Source: Spiroplasma eriocheiris (lineage in GTDB: Bacteria > Bacillota_I > Bacilli_A > Mycoplasmatales > Mycoplasmataceae). From it: a DNA stretch of 64,000 bases. Both the position numbers and the translations under genes were made by a program. Numbering within the stretch: the stretch's first letter is position 1; the number at the start of each line of letters is the position of its first letter. The stretch is from NCBI RefSeq assembly GCF_001029265.1, contig NZ_CP011856.1, positions 496,001-560,000 of the forward strand, given 5' to 3'. Positions 44,077-55,488 of the stretch are shown piece after piece. The notes under the pieces were generated by a model that was not told the origin of the DNA, ran no database searches, and saw only the letters and a program-made list of their open reading frames with translations.

Positions 44077-47000
44077 GTGAAAGAAAAACAACAAGTAAAG
44101 ACAATAAAAAAACCAGTTAATAGAAAGGTTTTAACAAAATTAATTGTTAGAATTTTTGTCTTATTAATTTTAACGTGTGCGATGATCGTAGGCGCCGTTT
44201 TTTCAGGTGAAATTTTTTCTTATTCTTATAAATTAGGAATTGCTTATTCGGGAGGTTATCAAGTTCAAATTAATGTTTTTGATACTACTGTTGAAAACCC
44301 CGATGGAACCCCCAACGGAGATAATAAAAAAGGCCTAGACTTATTACGTAACAAACTTGACCCGTTAAATAATTCTAACTTATATTTGCAAACATTAGGG
44401 CATAATGGGTTAGAATTAATTGCCGGGAAGGATTTATTTAAGTCTTATGCTGATTTAAAAACCGATATTCAACGGTTAGGAGCCATTTATTTAATGAAAG
44501 GGGATGGCACTGACTTACTGGTTAGTGATAAAGAACGTACACCGTTAAGCGATGTTATCTCGGGAGCGGAAGCTGGGATTGATAAAACTCGCCACCCAAT
44601 TATTAATTTAAATATTAAAGACCAGGCTAAATGAGATGCTATTATTAAAAGTTTAACTCCAAGTCAAGGTTCACCCGAACCATTATATATTTGAACGGAT
44701 ATTGGCCAATTTATTGATGAATTACGCCATGATACGGATAATATTCAAGCGATAGCCACTAATTTTAATGTTAATATTTTACCCAACCTAAGTGGAACTG
44801 ATAATATCAATGTTCGTAGTATTTTTGATGTTAGTTATAAAGATGCTGGACAAGGGGGAATTATTGTCTATCGAAACTTACTAGATTTAGCAACTAGTGG
44901 AATGAGTCATCCTGAATTAGTTAAAGTAATGCAAGAAGATAGTTTCCGTTTTACCACTGTTTCCTTAGACAAACTAGTAATTGATCCCAATGATAAAAAA
45001 GCAATTAAAAATCAATACATTGACCCGTTACGAAAATATTTAACTGGAATTATTAACTATACCCCACAATTAAAAGATAAATATAAAAAATACATTATTA
45101 ACTATAATGCTATTAATAAAGGAACAACACCAGGCTTAAATTCCAACCAAATTGCGACTTCGACTGATACTGAAGCACGAACAATTAGTAACTTGGTGAA
45201 TGGGGGCTTAAGTGGGTTAAAATTTGTTGTTCGTGGTCATACTACAATTCCGCCAGTTGTTTCACGTAACATTTTAAATGTTTCAATGATTGTATTAGGA
45301 ATTATTGCCGCGGCGATTTGTGTTTATTTATTAATTTACTATCGCTTGTTTGGGTTTGTCGCAATTCTAACCTTAGCCTTTACTATTATTTTAACTTTAT
45401 ACTTCTCATCTTTATTAGGAGTCCAAATTTCTCCGGAAAGTATCGCCGCTGTTATTATCGCCTTTGGCATCGCCTTAGAAGGAAATCTTTTGTTATTTTC
45501 GCGTTATAAGCGTGAGCGTTATCAAAATGGTTTACCTTATGAACCAGCGATGAAAATTGCCAATAAACAAACGGTTGCTGTTTTTGTGGATGCCTTAGTT
45601 GTCTTATTAGTATTAGGATTATCATTATTCTGAGCAGGGACTAACAATATTAAATCATTTGCCACAATCTTGCTAGTTGCTTTAATAATATCGTTAGTAA
45701 TGGTCTTTGCTGTGGCTCGTATTATGTACTGGATTATTATTAAACTTCGTTGACAAGAAAAAGTAACATGGTTAGATATTCCCCGCTTTTCATTGTTGAC
45801 TTATTTCCAACAAAAAAAACATCCCCACCAAGTTGTAAATGGGGAAGCCCAGTTACTAAGTGATCGCTTTTTTGCCTTACCAACAACGGATGCTAACGAA
45901 GCAGCCCCAAATGTACCAGACCAATCAAAAAAACCGCACAAGTTACGGTTCAAACCAAAATTTTCATTATATAATATTACTAAATATTCACCAATTGTGG
46001 GAATCATCTTAATTATCATTGCTTTAATTATTGGTTTTGCTGGCAAAGCAAATATTGATAGTACGATTAAACCAGGAACTAATATTACCGTGGCTAGTGA
46101 TATTTGACGTCATCGCGATGATGCCACCGCGGAAATTCAAGAGATGACCCAAGAATTAAAACATTTACAAGCAACGCGTGGTTATAATTTTAGTTTTAAT
46201 TTATATGTTATTAAAGCCGATGATATGTCAATGGGTCAACAATTATTAGTTATTAGTACTAATATTTCTGGAAGTAATTTTGCCCGTGAATTGTTATCAT
46301 CAATTGCAGGATATTATGGCCTAACCCCCGAGGATCCAGTCTTTAACTTAGAAAAAACATCACCGGTAATGGAAACCTACATCTTAAAAACAGCGGGAAT
46401 TAGTTTAGCAATTGGAATTGCCTGCATCTTTGTTTATACATTATTCCGATTAGACTGAGCACAATTTATTGGAATTTTATGTGCGGCTGTCTTTACCTTA
46501 GCAGTTAGTGTTTCAATTGTGGTCATTGCTCATATTCTTTTAACCTTTGAAATGAGTATTGCCTTTATTGCAATCTTTGGTTTTGCGTGAGCAATGGGAG
46601 CGATTGTAATGGCTCGGGCAAAACAAAATAAAAAACTGGTTAATATTAAAGAATATGAAACTTTCTTTACATATATGAGTGAACACCGTGCTCAAGTTCG
46701 TCGTTTACGCCGTGCAAAAAAAGTTTATATGCAAGAAGAAATTAAAAAATTAATGATTGCCAACCCAAATTTAAAACAAAAAGAAGTGAAGAAAGAATTT
46801 GCTGAACATTTAAAAACCCAATGAAAAATTGCAAAAGATTTAGCAGCTAAAAATAAAAAAGAAATTAAATTAATTAACAAAGAATTTCGTAAGTATAATT
46901 ATACGCATAACTTTTTACAAAAAATTGCTAATTTAACAATTAAACAAATGCTACGCCATTGTTTAACCCTAGGGGCCATCTTTGCAATTATTTTAATTAT

Positions 47001-47211
47001 CTTAGCAGCCTTTTCAGGAAGTGTCTTTGGCTTTAACATTACTGTCTTCATTGGTTTAGCAATTGGAATGTTTAGTGTGTTATTCTTGGCGATTCCTATT
47101 TGAGTAGCGTTAGAAAAATACCGGGCATTAAATAAAATTCGGGTTAAAAATTATTTGGATTCACAGCGAGTTGAAATTGATGAACAGATTGTTGCTGGTG
47201 TTAATGACTAG
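44077..47211 (+). CDS. secDF: SecDF protein-export membrane protein
   Basis: A 1044-aa fused SecD-SecF starting at GTG 44077. The N-terminal SecD half has a first helix (VRIFVLLILTCAMIVGAVF), a GIAYSGGYQVQINV P1-type segment, a large external domain and five further helices (from VSMIVLGIIAAAICVYLLIYYRLFGF). The SecF half starts near residue 630 with YSPIVGIILIIIALIIGFAG and ends with a basic cytoplasmic loop and two helices. It uses proton motive force to help SecYEG export. Many Trp are TGA. Upstream of apt and rsh, an order also found in Firmicutes. Confidence 0.92.
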
Positions 47212-47229
47212 CAAAAGGAGAGCAGAACA

Positions 47230-47742
47230 ATGGATTTAAAAAAATATATTATTGATATCCCTGATTTTCCACAGCAAGGAATTATTTTCAAAGATATTAC
47301 GCCATTATTAAATAATGCAGCTGCTTTTAAATCAGTAATTGATGAGATGGTTGCATATGCTCATGAAGTAGGCGCAACTGTTATTTTAGCGCCCGAAGCG
47401 CGCGGGTTCTTATTTGGACCGGCTGTTAGTTATGCAGCCAATTTACGATTTATTCCTGTTCGTAAACCCGATAAATTACCCCGCGCGACAGTGAAAGCTA
47501 AATATGCTTTAGAATACGGAACTAATATTTTAGAAATTCATGCTGGGGATTTACAACCCAATGATAAAGTATTAATCATTGATGATGTCTTAGCGACGGG
47601 GGGAACGGCCAAAGCAATTTGTGAGTTAGTAACTGACCAACAAGCGCAAGTGGTTGGAATGATGTTTTTAATTGAGTTAACTTTTTTAAATGGTAGTGAC
47701 CAATTAAAAGATTATCCCCACCGTGCTATTATTGAATATTAA
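47230..47742 (+). CDS. apt: adenine phosphoribosyltransferase
   Basis: A 170-aa type I phosphoribosyltransferase that salvages adenine to AMP using PRPP. Signatures are IPDFPQQGIIFKDITPLL, APEARGFLFG, and the PRPP-binding VLIIDDVLATGGTA at about residues 114-127. AAAAGGAGAG lies 7-10 bases upstream and the gap to secDF is 18 bases, so the two are probably one operon. Confidence 0.96.
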   Translation: MDLKKYIIDIPDFPQQGIIFKDITPLLNNAAAFKSVIDEMVAYAHEVGATVILAPEARGFLFGPAVSYAANLRFIPVRKPDKLPRATVKAKYALEYGTNILEIHAGDLQPNDKVLIIDDVLATGGTAKAICELVTDQQAQVVGMMFLIELTFLNGSDQLKDYPHRAIIEY

Positions 47743-47754
47743 TTAATTAAATTA

Positions 47755-47760
47755 TATAAT
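47755..47760 (+). promoter_or_regulatory. -10 box of rsh
   Basis: TATAAT stands 34 bases before the rsh ATG in the short gap after apt, so rsh may have its own promoter as well as read-through. Confidence 0.4.
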
Positions 47761-47794
47761 TATAGACGCAAAGATAGAAAAGGATGTGTTTATA

Positions 47795-50044
47795 ATGGAT
47801 GAACAAATAAAATTTGCCACAGTGTTAGATCAAATTAAATTATACATTAAGGATCAGAACACCTTAGCAGAAATTGAAAAAGCATACCACTATGCGGCGG
47901 AGAAACATGAAGGTCAAACCCGCAAAAGTGGGGCGCCTTATATTATTCATCCCTTATGAACCACCTTTTTTTTAGCGCAGTGAAGAATGGGACCTAAAAC
48001 ATTAATTGCTGGGTTGTTGCATGATGTTTTAGAAGACACGCCTGCTACTTTTGAAGAAGTTGAAAAATTATTTGGGAAAGAAATTGCAGATTTAGTAGAA
48101 GCCGTTACGAAAGTTAGTTATTTTGCTAAAGAAAACCGTACCCAGATTAAGGCCCAGTATTTACGGAAATTATACTTATCAATGGCCAAAGATATTCGTG
48201 TTATTATTATCAAATTAGCAGACCGCTTACATAATTTAAAAACAATTAGTTATTTATCTCCTGAAAAACAACAAATTATTGCCAAGGAAAGTTTAGAAAT
48301 TTATTCAGCAATTGCACACCGGATTGGGATGAAGGCAGTTAAATCACAAATTGAAGATTTATCCTTTAAAATTATGAATCCCGCTCAGTATACCAAAATT
48401 GTCCACTTGTTAGAATGAAGTAATAAAGAACGCGAATCTAACATGGCCCAGAAAATAACCGAAATTAAAAATATTTTAATTAATGAAAAGGGGATGGACG
48501 TTCGTATTTTTGGGCGGAGCAAATCAATTTATTCAATTTATCGGAAAATGAACCAGTTTGGAAAAGACTTTGATGATATTCATGATATTTTAGCGGTGCG
48601 AATTATTACCCATTCTGTTGATGATTGTTATAAGGTGTTAGGTTATATCCACCAACACTTTACTCCCCTTAACAACCGTTTTAAGGATTATATTGCACCA
48701 CCGAAAAATAATTTATACCAATCATTACACACCACAATTGTTGCTAGTGATGGGACAATTTTTGAGGTGCAAATTCGGACAGAAGAAATGGATGAAATTG
48801 CTGAACAAGGAGTGGCGGCCCACTGGCGATATAAAGAAGGCGAAAATTATGATGTTGCCAAAAAACAAAAAGATATTGATGAACGACTAGATATCTTTAA
48901 ACGGATTTTAGATTTAGAAAATATTACGGCTCAAGAGCGGGATGAAATTCAACAAGAGGCCTACCGTTCGGACCAACTAATGGAAGAAATTATTCAGAAT
49001 GATATTTTTTCTTCGTTAGTTTATGTGTTAACTCCGAATGGAAAGGTTGTGACTCTGCCGTTTGGATCAACAGTGTTAGATTTTGCCTACAAGATTCACT
49101 CGGAAATTGGGGAAAAAACGATTGGCGCTAAAATCAATGGGTTCTTTTCACCAATAGCAACAGTCTTAAAATCGGGAGATGTTGTGGATATTAAAACATC
49201 ACCATCCCAGAAACCAAACCACTCATGGTTAGTAATTGCTAAAACTTCATCAGCACGCCAGAAAATTAAAAAATATTTAAAACGTGAAATTGCTGAAACA
49301 ACTGGGGATGCTAAATCCGCTAATTTAGAAAAGATTAAGCAAGTCAAAGCTAACATTGAAGACTACATTGCAAAAAAAGATTTCAAATGAAAACTCCTTG
49401 ATTCAGAAGGACAGCAAGAACGCTTAGAAGATATTAATTATCACAACATTGAAGATTTCTTGTTAGATGTTGCTAATGATGAATATTCAATTGAAGAAGC
49501 CGTTAACTTAATTTATTTAGATAATGAAACAAGTCAAAATGAAAAAATTTTAAAAAAATTGCAAGATAAGCAATATAAAAAAGCCCAGTTAAAAGATGAT
49601 ATTATTTTGCAAGGAATTACCAGTATTAAAGTTGTAATTTCCCAATGTTGTTTACCAATCCCGTATGAAGATATTGTTGGTTATGTTTCAAAAGCAGAGG
49701 GAATTAAAGTTCACTTGCGCACCTGCAAAAATATTCAGACTGCCGAAAAACAAGAACGGCAAGTGGAAGTTAGTTGAAACGAAAGTGTTTCTAAAAATAA
49801 ACAATATGATTGTGCAATCAAAATTGAAGCCATTGATCGCCCGGCATTATTAGTAGATGTGACAAAAATTTTAAGCCATTTAAACGCCGCAATTCAAATG
49901 ATTAACGCTCATAGTGCGTCATCTTTAATGACAACTACCATTAAATTAATTATTAAAGTTGCGAATGTTGATAAACTAAACCAGGTGAAGTCTTCCTTAT
50001 TATCGATACCTGATATCAAAGCAGTGGAAAGAATTATGATGTAA
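47795..50044 (+). CDS. rsh: bifunctional (p)ppGpp synthetase/hydrolase
   Basis: A 749-aa RelA/SpoT homolog. The N-terminal HD hydrolase domain keeps its metal ligands (LLHDVLEDT, about residues 74-82). The synthetase domain has the GRSKSIYSIYRKM loop, and a TGS domain (VLTPNGKVVTLPFGSTVLDF) and C-terminal ACT-like region follow. Both active sites look intact, so it can make and break the alarmone. In this window it joins obg and hpf as stress-response components. Several TGA Trp codons. Confidence 0.95.
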
Positions 50045-50067
50045 ATTACAGAACTTTTAAAGTTAGT

Positions 50068-50097
50068 CTTAATTTCATTAAGTATTTTTGGTATAAT
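50068..50097 (+). promoter_or_regulatory. weak terminator of rsh and -10 box of next gene
   Basis: CTTAAT/ATTAAG (50068-50082) with a T run forms a weak hairpin; TATAAT at 50092-50097 is the likely -10 element of the downstream membrane protein gene. Confidence 0.45.
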
Positions 50098-50163
50098 TAA
50101 TGCAATGGAAAACTTTTGCTTATCAAAAATTATTTTATATAGAACACAATAGGAGGACTTTTA

Positions 50164-51387
50164 ATGGCGTTAACATCTTGATTAAAATTTGGGGCAATTT
50201 GAGCAATTTTTGTGATTTTTGCCATTATAGGAATTGCAGTTACACCAAGTTTAAATAATCAAGTGGGTGCAATTAAAAACAATATCATTACTAATTTAAG
50301 TATTGAAGGGATGACAAACAACCCTTTACCAAATATTAAAGCTAATAGTGCTTATAATCTTTTAAACTTTTTATTGTCGTACGCTTCATTTCAAGGTTTT
50401 TTTGCGCTAGATGGATTTAGTTTATTTAAGTTTTGAGCTTTAGATTTATATATTTTCTTACCAATCTTTGGAATTATTTCGGCAGGAACGGGGTTATTTG
50501 TTTTAATATTATTATTAAATGTTAAGTCTCCCCACTGAAAATGAAATATCCGTTTAAAAGTTGGAAAACTTTGTTTATGAATCGGCGCTGTTTCTTGTTA
50601 TATTGCTTTATTTTTAGGATTATTTTTAATATCAATTACAGATAATTCCCACACAGTTAATGGTTATAAAGAAATTTGATATGGAACAAATATTGTTGAT
50701 GGGGTGATCCATTGAACGAATGGGCAACCTTATCAACCAAATGTTTTTTCAGTTTTTGGAATTATTATGAACCAAGATGGTCTTGATGGAATATTCAACT
50801 TAACAAATGGTGCTATTAAAGCGGGAACAATTTTCTTAGTGTTTTTAACACCAATTAGTTTAATGCTATTAGTTATTGGTCTTGCCTTGCGAATGGCCAT
50901 TAGCATTTTAATGCCATCTTCTTCATCATACCGGGGAAATAATCAATTCTTAGCATGGCTACGATTTATTAACATTTCAACTAAAAAAGAACTGCGTGCG
51001 CGTATGCGCTCAAACATTGGAATGATTGTGTTAGGAATTGGATTTGCTGTTATTATGATCTTTCCCGCCTTTATATCTACGAAAAAATATGTCGCGACAA
51101 ATTACATTTTATTAGTTATTTCAATTTTACTAATGGCAATTAGTTTAATTCCAATCTACTTTATGTGGTACCGCTTATCGCAATTACAACAATTTTCTTA
51201 TAATTTATTGATGTTTTTGCAAATGCTAATTTGATTAGTTATTGGATTAATTTGACAAATCTTAATGTGAACAGAATTTAAAGCGTTCTTCAAATTTCCA
51301 GCCTATGTCCCAATTATTACAATTTTCTTTTTTGTTAATATTTTAATTATTTCTTTTGCAATGTTAGTTAGAGGATACCGCTCATAG
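50164..51387 (+). CDS. eight-helix membrane protein, unknown
   Basis: A 407-aa integral membrane protein with about eight hydrophobic segments (first WLKFGAIWAIFVIFAIIGIA, last PIITIFFFVNILIISFAMLV). An external loop with Asn and polar residues lies between helices 1 and 2, and a second between 3 and 4. A cytoplasmic basic loop (NISTKKELRARMRSN) separates helices 4 and 5. Many Trp are TGA. AGGAGG lies 7-8 bases upstream. It does not match a transporter family I can name. Confidence 0.75.
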
Positions 51388-51431
51388 TTAATAAATAGTA
51401 GCGGTAGTTGTTGACCAGGAGGGCTTCGATA

Positions 51432-51917
51432 ATGTTTGATAAGTTTTCTTATTATAATTGAGCAAATAATAAGTGAGCACGTAGATGAATGATTGAACCA
51501 GAGTATCAGAAAATGCTAAAGTTAAAAGCTCAGGTTCATTATGTCCCCTTATGATATCCAGAAGAAGTTATTGTTGATTTAAACACTCACCATTTAGTTA
51601 TCCCAACTAACCTTGCTAATCTGGTACATAAATACCAGTTGCCAAAAACCAACTATTATTTATTTAAATACCATAATATCGCTAATTTATTGTTAGAAAG
51701 TAATTATATTATTAGCAACTATTCAAAAATGATTGAGGCTAAGTTAACAGATGATTTTGTTTCCTTAAAATGATCACAAACGTATGGGGCTTATTTTTTT
51801 AAAAAAATTACCAATTATATTTTGAAAGAAGACCGGGCGCTAGAATTTTATCGGGATACTAAAAAACGGGTGCAAAAAATTAATTATTTGATTACTAATC
51901 CTAAACAGAACCTTTAG
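51432..51917 (+). CDS. 161-aa hypothetical protein
   Basis: The frame is hidden from standard-code ORF finding because of five in-frame TGA codons, four of them in the first 40 residues (NWANNKWARRWMI, VPLWYPEEV). GGAGGG lies about 10 bases before ATG. The protein is basic and aromatic-rich and ends in NPKQNL; the terminator stem starts before the stop codon. It could be part of an operon with the membrane protein ending at 51387. Family unknown. Confidence 0.65.
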
Positions 51918-51924
51918 GATTTTT
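51898..51924 (+). terminator. terminator overlapping the upstream stop codon
   Basis: TCCTAAA and TTTAGGA flank the last codons and the TAG stop, followed by T6. Confidence 0.7.
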
Positions 51925-52068
51925 TCATTTTTTAGAAAAATATTATTTTATCTTTAAACAGTTTAAATGTTAAAATTTTGTTATGTATCATTTATTAATA
52001 ATAACCTTTTGATATTTTTGTAGGTGCTAAAAACTTATAGTGCAAAAAGAATAATGAGGAGACAAAAA

Positions 52069-53094
52069 ATGAAAAAAGATAAAGGTAATGAATTTATTAA
52101 TGATGATTATCAACCACATTTACCACCACATCAACCCCAAGTAAATAATTCCCCAGCAATAGGGCAAAATTATTCGCAGCCCCTTAATCAAATTAATAAC
52201 CCGAACTTAGCACAACCCCCATTAGGATTTACGAATAATAATGAAATAAAAGATAAAATTCCGGGTTTTATTAAACAAAAAATAATTTGAGAAAAATTTC
52301 GTGCTAGTTGTTATCTTTTATTTGGTTTGGGAGGAATTATTATTTTAGCATTCTTTATTACAATTTATTATGTTGCAAAAAGTAAAGGTTATTTCCCTAA
52401 TTCACAGCAAAAATTATCTGATTTAATGCCTGAGGGGATTAAATTTGCGGAGGCATCTTTTGCCAATATTAAAGTCCAATTAATACCATATCCATATTTA
52501 CTAATTGCTTTGTTAATTTTAGCGGTTGGGATTTTCTTTTATGGTTGTTTTGAACTATCAACTATTCGTGGGGAAGTTAAAAGATATTATCAACAACTTC
52601 AAACCGGTCATGAAACTATTCCTAATTTTGTTTTTAGTATTTATAAAAAAAGTATTGTGCGTAAAATTGTTATCAATTGATTAGCAACATTAATTTACTT
52701 ATTAGGGTTAATTTCCTTAGGGATTTTAATTGCTCTACAGCATGCTTATGATATTGGTAAGAAAGAATTTATTTTAGGTTTTTGAAAACTTGGCAATGTT
52801 AAAAATTTAAAAACTGAAATTACTGTTACTAGTATTGTTTTATTAATCACTCTTGGACTCCACGTTTTATCTTTACTATTAGCTAAAAGAACACGCGGTC
52901 AAATTATTAGCTATTATGGTTATGATATTATGCCTTTTGAAGAAATGCGTTATTTAAAACGAAAAACTAATTGAATTTGTTTTTTAATTTTTTTATTGAT
53001 TATTACTATAATTATTATTGCATTAGTGATATTATTACGTAAACTACACTTAAAAAAAAGTAATAAAACATTTTTGTGACCATGACAACGTTAG
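52069..53094 (+). CDS. membrane protein with Pro/Asn/Gln-rich N-terminus, unknown
   Basis: A 341-aa protein. The first 60 residues are hydrophilic and low-complexity (YQPHLPPHQPQVNN), then come about five membrane helices (LFGLGGIIILAFFITIYYVA; LLIALLILAVGIFFYGC; LATLIYLLGLISLGILIAL; VTSIVLLITLGLHVLSLLL; ICFLIFLLIITIIIIALVILL). The start at 52069 is chosen because GAGGA lies upstream and the earlier TTG/ATG options lack an RBS. Two pairs of soluble loops may form a small domain. The family is not recognised. Confidence 0.7.
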
Positions 53095-53116
53095 AAAAGA
53101 GATATGAAGGTAAAAA

Positions 53117-53917
53117 ATGAAAATAAGAATTGATCAGTTACTAGTTGATAAAAAATTAGCTCCTTCGCGAGAAAAAGCCAAGGCGCTAATTTTAAGCAAT
53201 AATGTGTTAGTTAATAACGAACCAATTCTAAAGGCTGGCACATTAGTTGATGAAAATGATGATATTAAGATTCGTGGCAATGAATTAAAATATGTTTCGC
53301 GCGCTGGTTATAAATTAGAAAAAGCGCTACTCACATTTCAAATCCCCGCACGGGGATTAGTTTGTTTGGATATTGGTGCTTCTACCGGGGGATTTACTGA
53401 TTGTTTGTTACAAAATAATGCCAAAAAAGTATATGCTGTTGATGTTGGAACCAACCAATTAGTTTGAAAATTGCGCAGTGATCAGCGGGTTGTTAGTTTG
53501 GAAAAAACTAATTTTCGCTATGCAAGCAAAGAACTGTTTGCAGATAACATTGAATTTGCTTGTTGTGATGTTTCTTTTATTTCATTAGATAAAATTATCC
53601 CGGTTTTAAAAGATATTTTATTACCAAATCATTATGCGGTGTTATTAATTAAACCACAGTTTGAAACTACCCGTGAAAATGTTAATAAGGGAAAAATAAG
53701 CCGTCAGGAAATTCATTATGAAGTTATCAAAAAAATTATGGCATTAAGTTTACAAAATAATTTTAGTTTTTTAAATCTTGATTATTCACCAATCACCGGA
53801 AATAAAAAAGCAAACATTGAATTTATTTGTTTATTACAACAAACTTCAACACCAATTAATAACATAACTGATCAAAAAGTACAGGAGGTTATTGCAACTG
53901 CATGAAATAATTTATAA
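53117..53917 (+). CDS. tlyA: TlyA-type rRNA 2'-O-methyltransferase
   Basis: A 266-aa protein. The N-terminal S4 RNA-binding domain (MKIRIDQLLVDKKLAPSREK, with KALILSNNVLVN) is followed by KYVSRAGYKLEKAL and an FtsJ-like methyltransferase with the S-adenosylmethionine site LDIGASTGGFTDCLL and a later KPQFE motif. TlyA methylates 16S and 23S rRNA; old hemolysin annotations refer to the same family. Two TGA Trp codons. It lies downstream of a membrane protein gene with a 22-base gap. Confidence 0.93.
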
Positions 53918-53998
53918 AATAAAAATATTAGAATTTAAATTCTGATAAAATATTAAAAACAAGTTATAATACAATTATAGAAAAGGAAAGTGAAAAAA

Positions 53999-54499
53999 AT
54001 GGCTATGAAAACTATGCAAGGTGATGTTTATACATTACTTCCTAAAAACCATATAAAAGTTGGGGATAAATTAATTTTTAAAGCAGACACCACAAAATTT
54101 GAAGATTTTAATTTGGCTGATGTTAAGAAAAAATACAAAGTTATTTCTGCAATTCCTAGCATTGATACTAGCGTTTGTATGTTACAAACCAGAGAATTCA
54201 ATAATAAACTAGTTAGTAAATATCCTGATGTACAATTAATTACAATATCACGCGATCTTCCGTTTGCCTTAACCAGAGGTTGTGAATCTTTTTTAAATCC
54301 AAATCATATTTTATTGTCTGATACTAACTATCGAGATTTTGGTAATAAAACTAATTTATATTTTGATTTTAATAACTTATTAGCTCGTAGTGTTATTGTT
54401 TTAAATGAAAATAATGAGGTTATTTATCTACAAATTGTAAACCCTGTTAGTTCAGAACCAAATTACCAAGAGGTTTATACATTCTTAGACAATTTATAA
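53999..54499 (+). CDS. tpx: thiol peroxidase (Tpx-type peroxiredoxin)
   Basis: A 166-aa peroxiredoxin. The peroxidatic Cys60 lies in the signature PSIDTSVC and the likely resolving Cys95 in TRGCESF, matching the positions in E. coli Tpx. It reduces hydrogen peroxide and lipid hydroperoxides using thioredoxin. ATG 53999 is preferred over GTG 53990 because AAAAGGAAAG then has a suitable spacer. A TATAAT box at 53965-53970 suggests its own promoter. Confidence 0.93.
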   Translation: MAMKTMQGDVYTLLPKNHIKVGDKLIFKADTTKFEDFNLADVKKKYKVISAIPSIDTSVCMLQTREFNNKLVSKYPDVQLITISRDLPFALTRGCESFLNPNHILLSDTNYRDFGNKTNLYFDFNNLLARSVIVLNENNEVIYLQIVNPVSSEPNYQEVYTFLDNL

Positions 54500-54559
54500 A
54501 AACTGAAATTATATTTTAAATTACTAAAATATCATTTTTTATTAAAGGAGGCTTTTACT

Positions 54560-55366
54560 ATTAATAATTTTTTAGGTTATAAAAGTATTAAATCAGATTT
54601 AAAAGAACTAAATCTGAAGTTTAAAATTGCAATTATCATTATTGCTTTTGTAACATTAGTACTATCATTTATTGATTTTAATTATTTTTTCAATAATTCT
54701 TCCTCATGGTTTGTAATTAGTGGCGCGCTTGCTAATCATACACCGGTGTGAAAAATTGTCTTATTATCACTAAGTGGGATTGCTAGTTTTACGGGGATTA
54801 TTTGTATTTTTTTAATAGCCTTTGGACGCTTATCAAATTTTTTCTGGGGAACAATTAATGTGATTATTTATGGGTTATTTGCATTTGCCTGAGGTTATAT
54901 TGGGGCGGCACAATTAAACATCTTTTTCTTTTTACCTTTTCAAATTATTGGTTGGTATCATTGACAAAAACGAATAGGAGATGGAGAATCCGAAGTAAAA
55001 ATACGAGAATGACGATGATACTATGTTTTCATGGGGGCGATTATTATCGGGATCATAATTTCTGTTATTTTTTATTTTGAAATTCCCTGGCTGTCAAAGT
55101 TAATTACTGGACAGTATGACTATGATAATCAAATAGGACCCCATTTATTAGATACTTTAAATACTGGTTTAAGTATTATAGCTATGCTCTTAATGATTGG
55201 TGGTTTACGAGAACAGTGAATATTTTGAATTTTCGTTAATCTTACCCAAATTATTATGTATAGTGGAATTACTGGTTTTATTAATATTAATATGATTATT
55301 TTATGAACAATTAATTTAATTAATGCTATTGTAGGTTTGTTACGGTGGTATAAAGTTATTTTATAA
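54560..55366 (+). CDS. pnuC: PnuC-type nicotinamide riboside/NMN transporter, ATT start
   Basis: A 268-aa membrane protein with about seven to eight helices. Its character is PnuC-like: FFFLPFQIIGWYHWQ and, near the C-terminus, LREQWIFWIFVNLTQII, with aromatic residues that line the substrate channel in this family. AAGGAGG lies at the right distance from ATT 54560, and no in-frame ATG, GTG or TTG occurs between that RBS and the first conserved helix. ATT initiation is allowed in translation table 4. Imported nicotinamide riboside would feed NAD synthesis. Confidence 0.75.
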
Positions 55367-55488
55367 ATTTTATAAATAAAATTAAAAAACCGCCTTGCGA
55401 GGTTTATAATATAGATAAGGACACCAAACTATGAAACAGCTATTTTTTAGTGTTCTTTTTATATTTAACGCGTAAGGAGGTATGGCTA

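Noticed and set aside
53990-53998. GTG start for tpx at 53990
   Set aside because: The purine-rich RBS is better spaced to ATG 53999, and that start matches the family's cysteine numbering.
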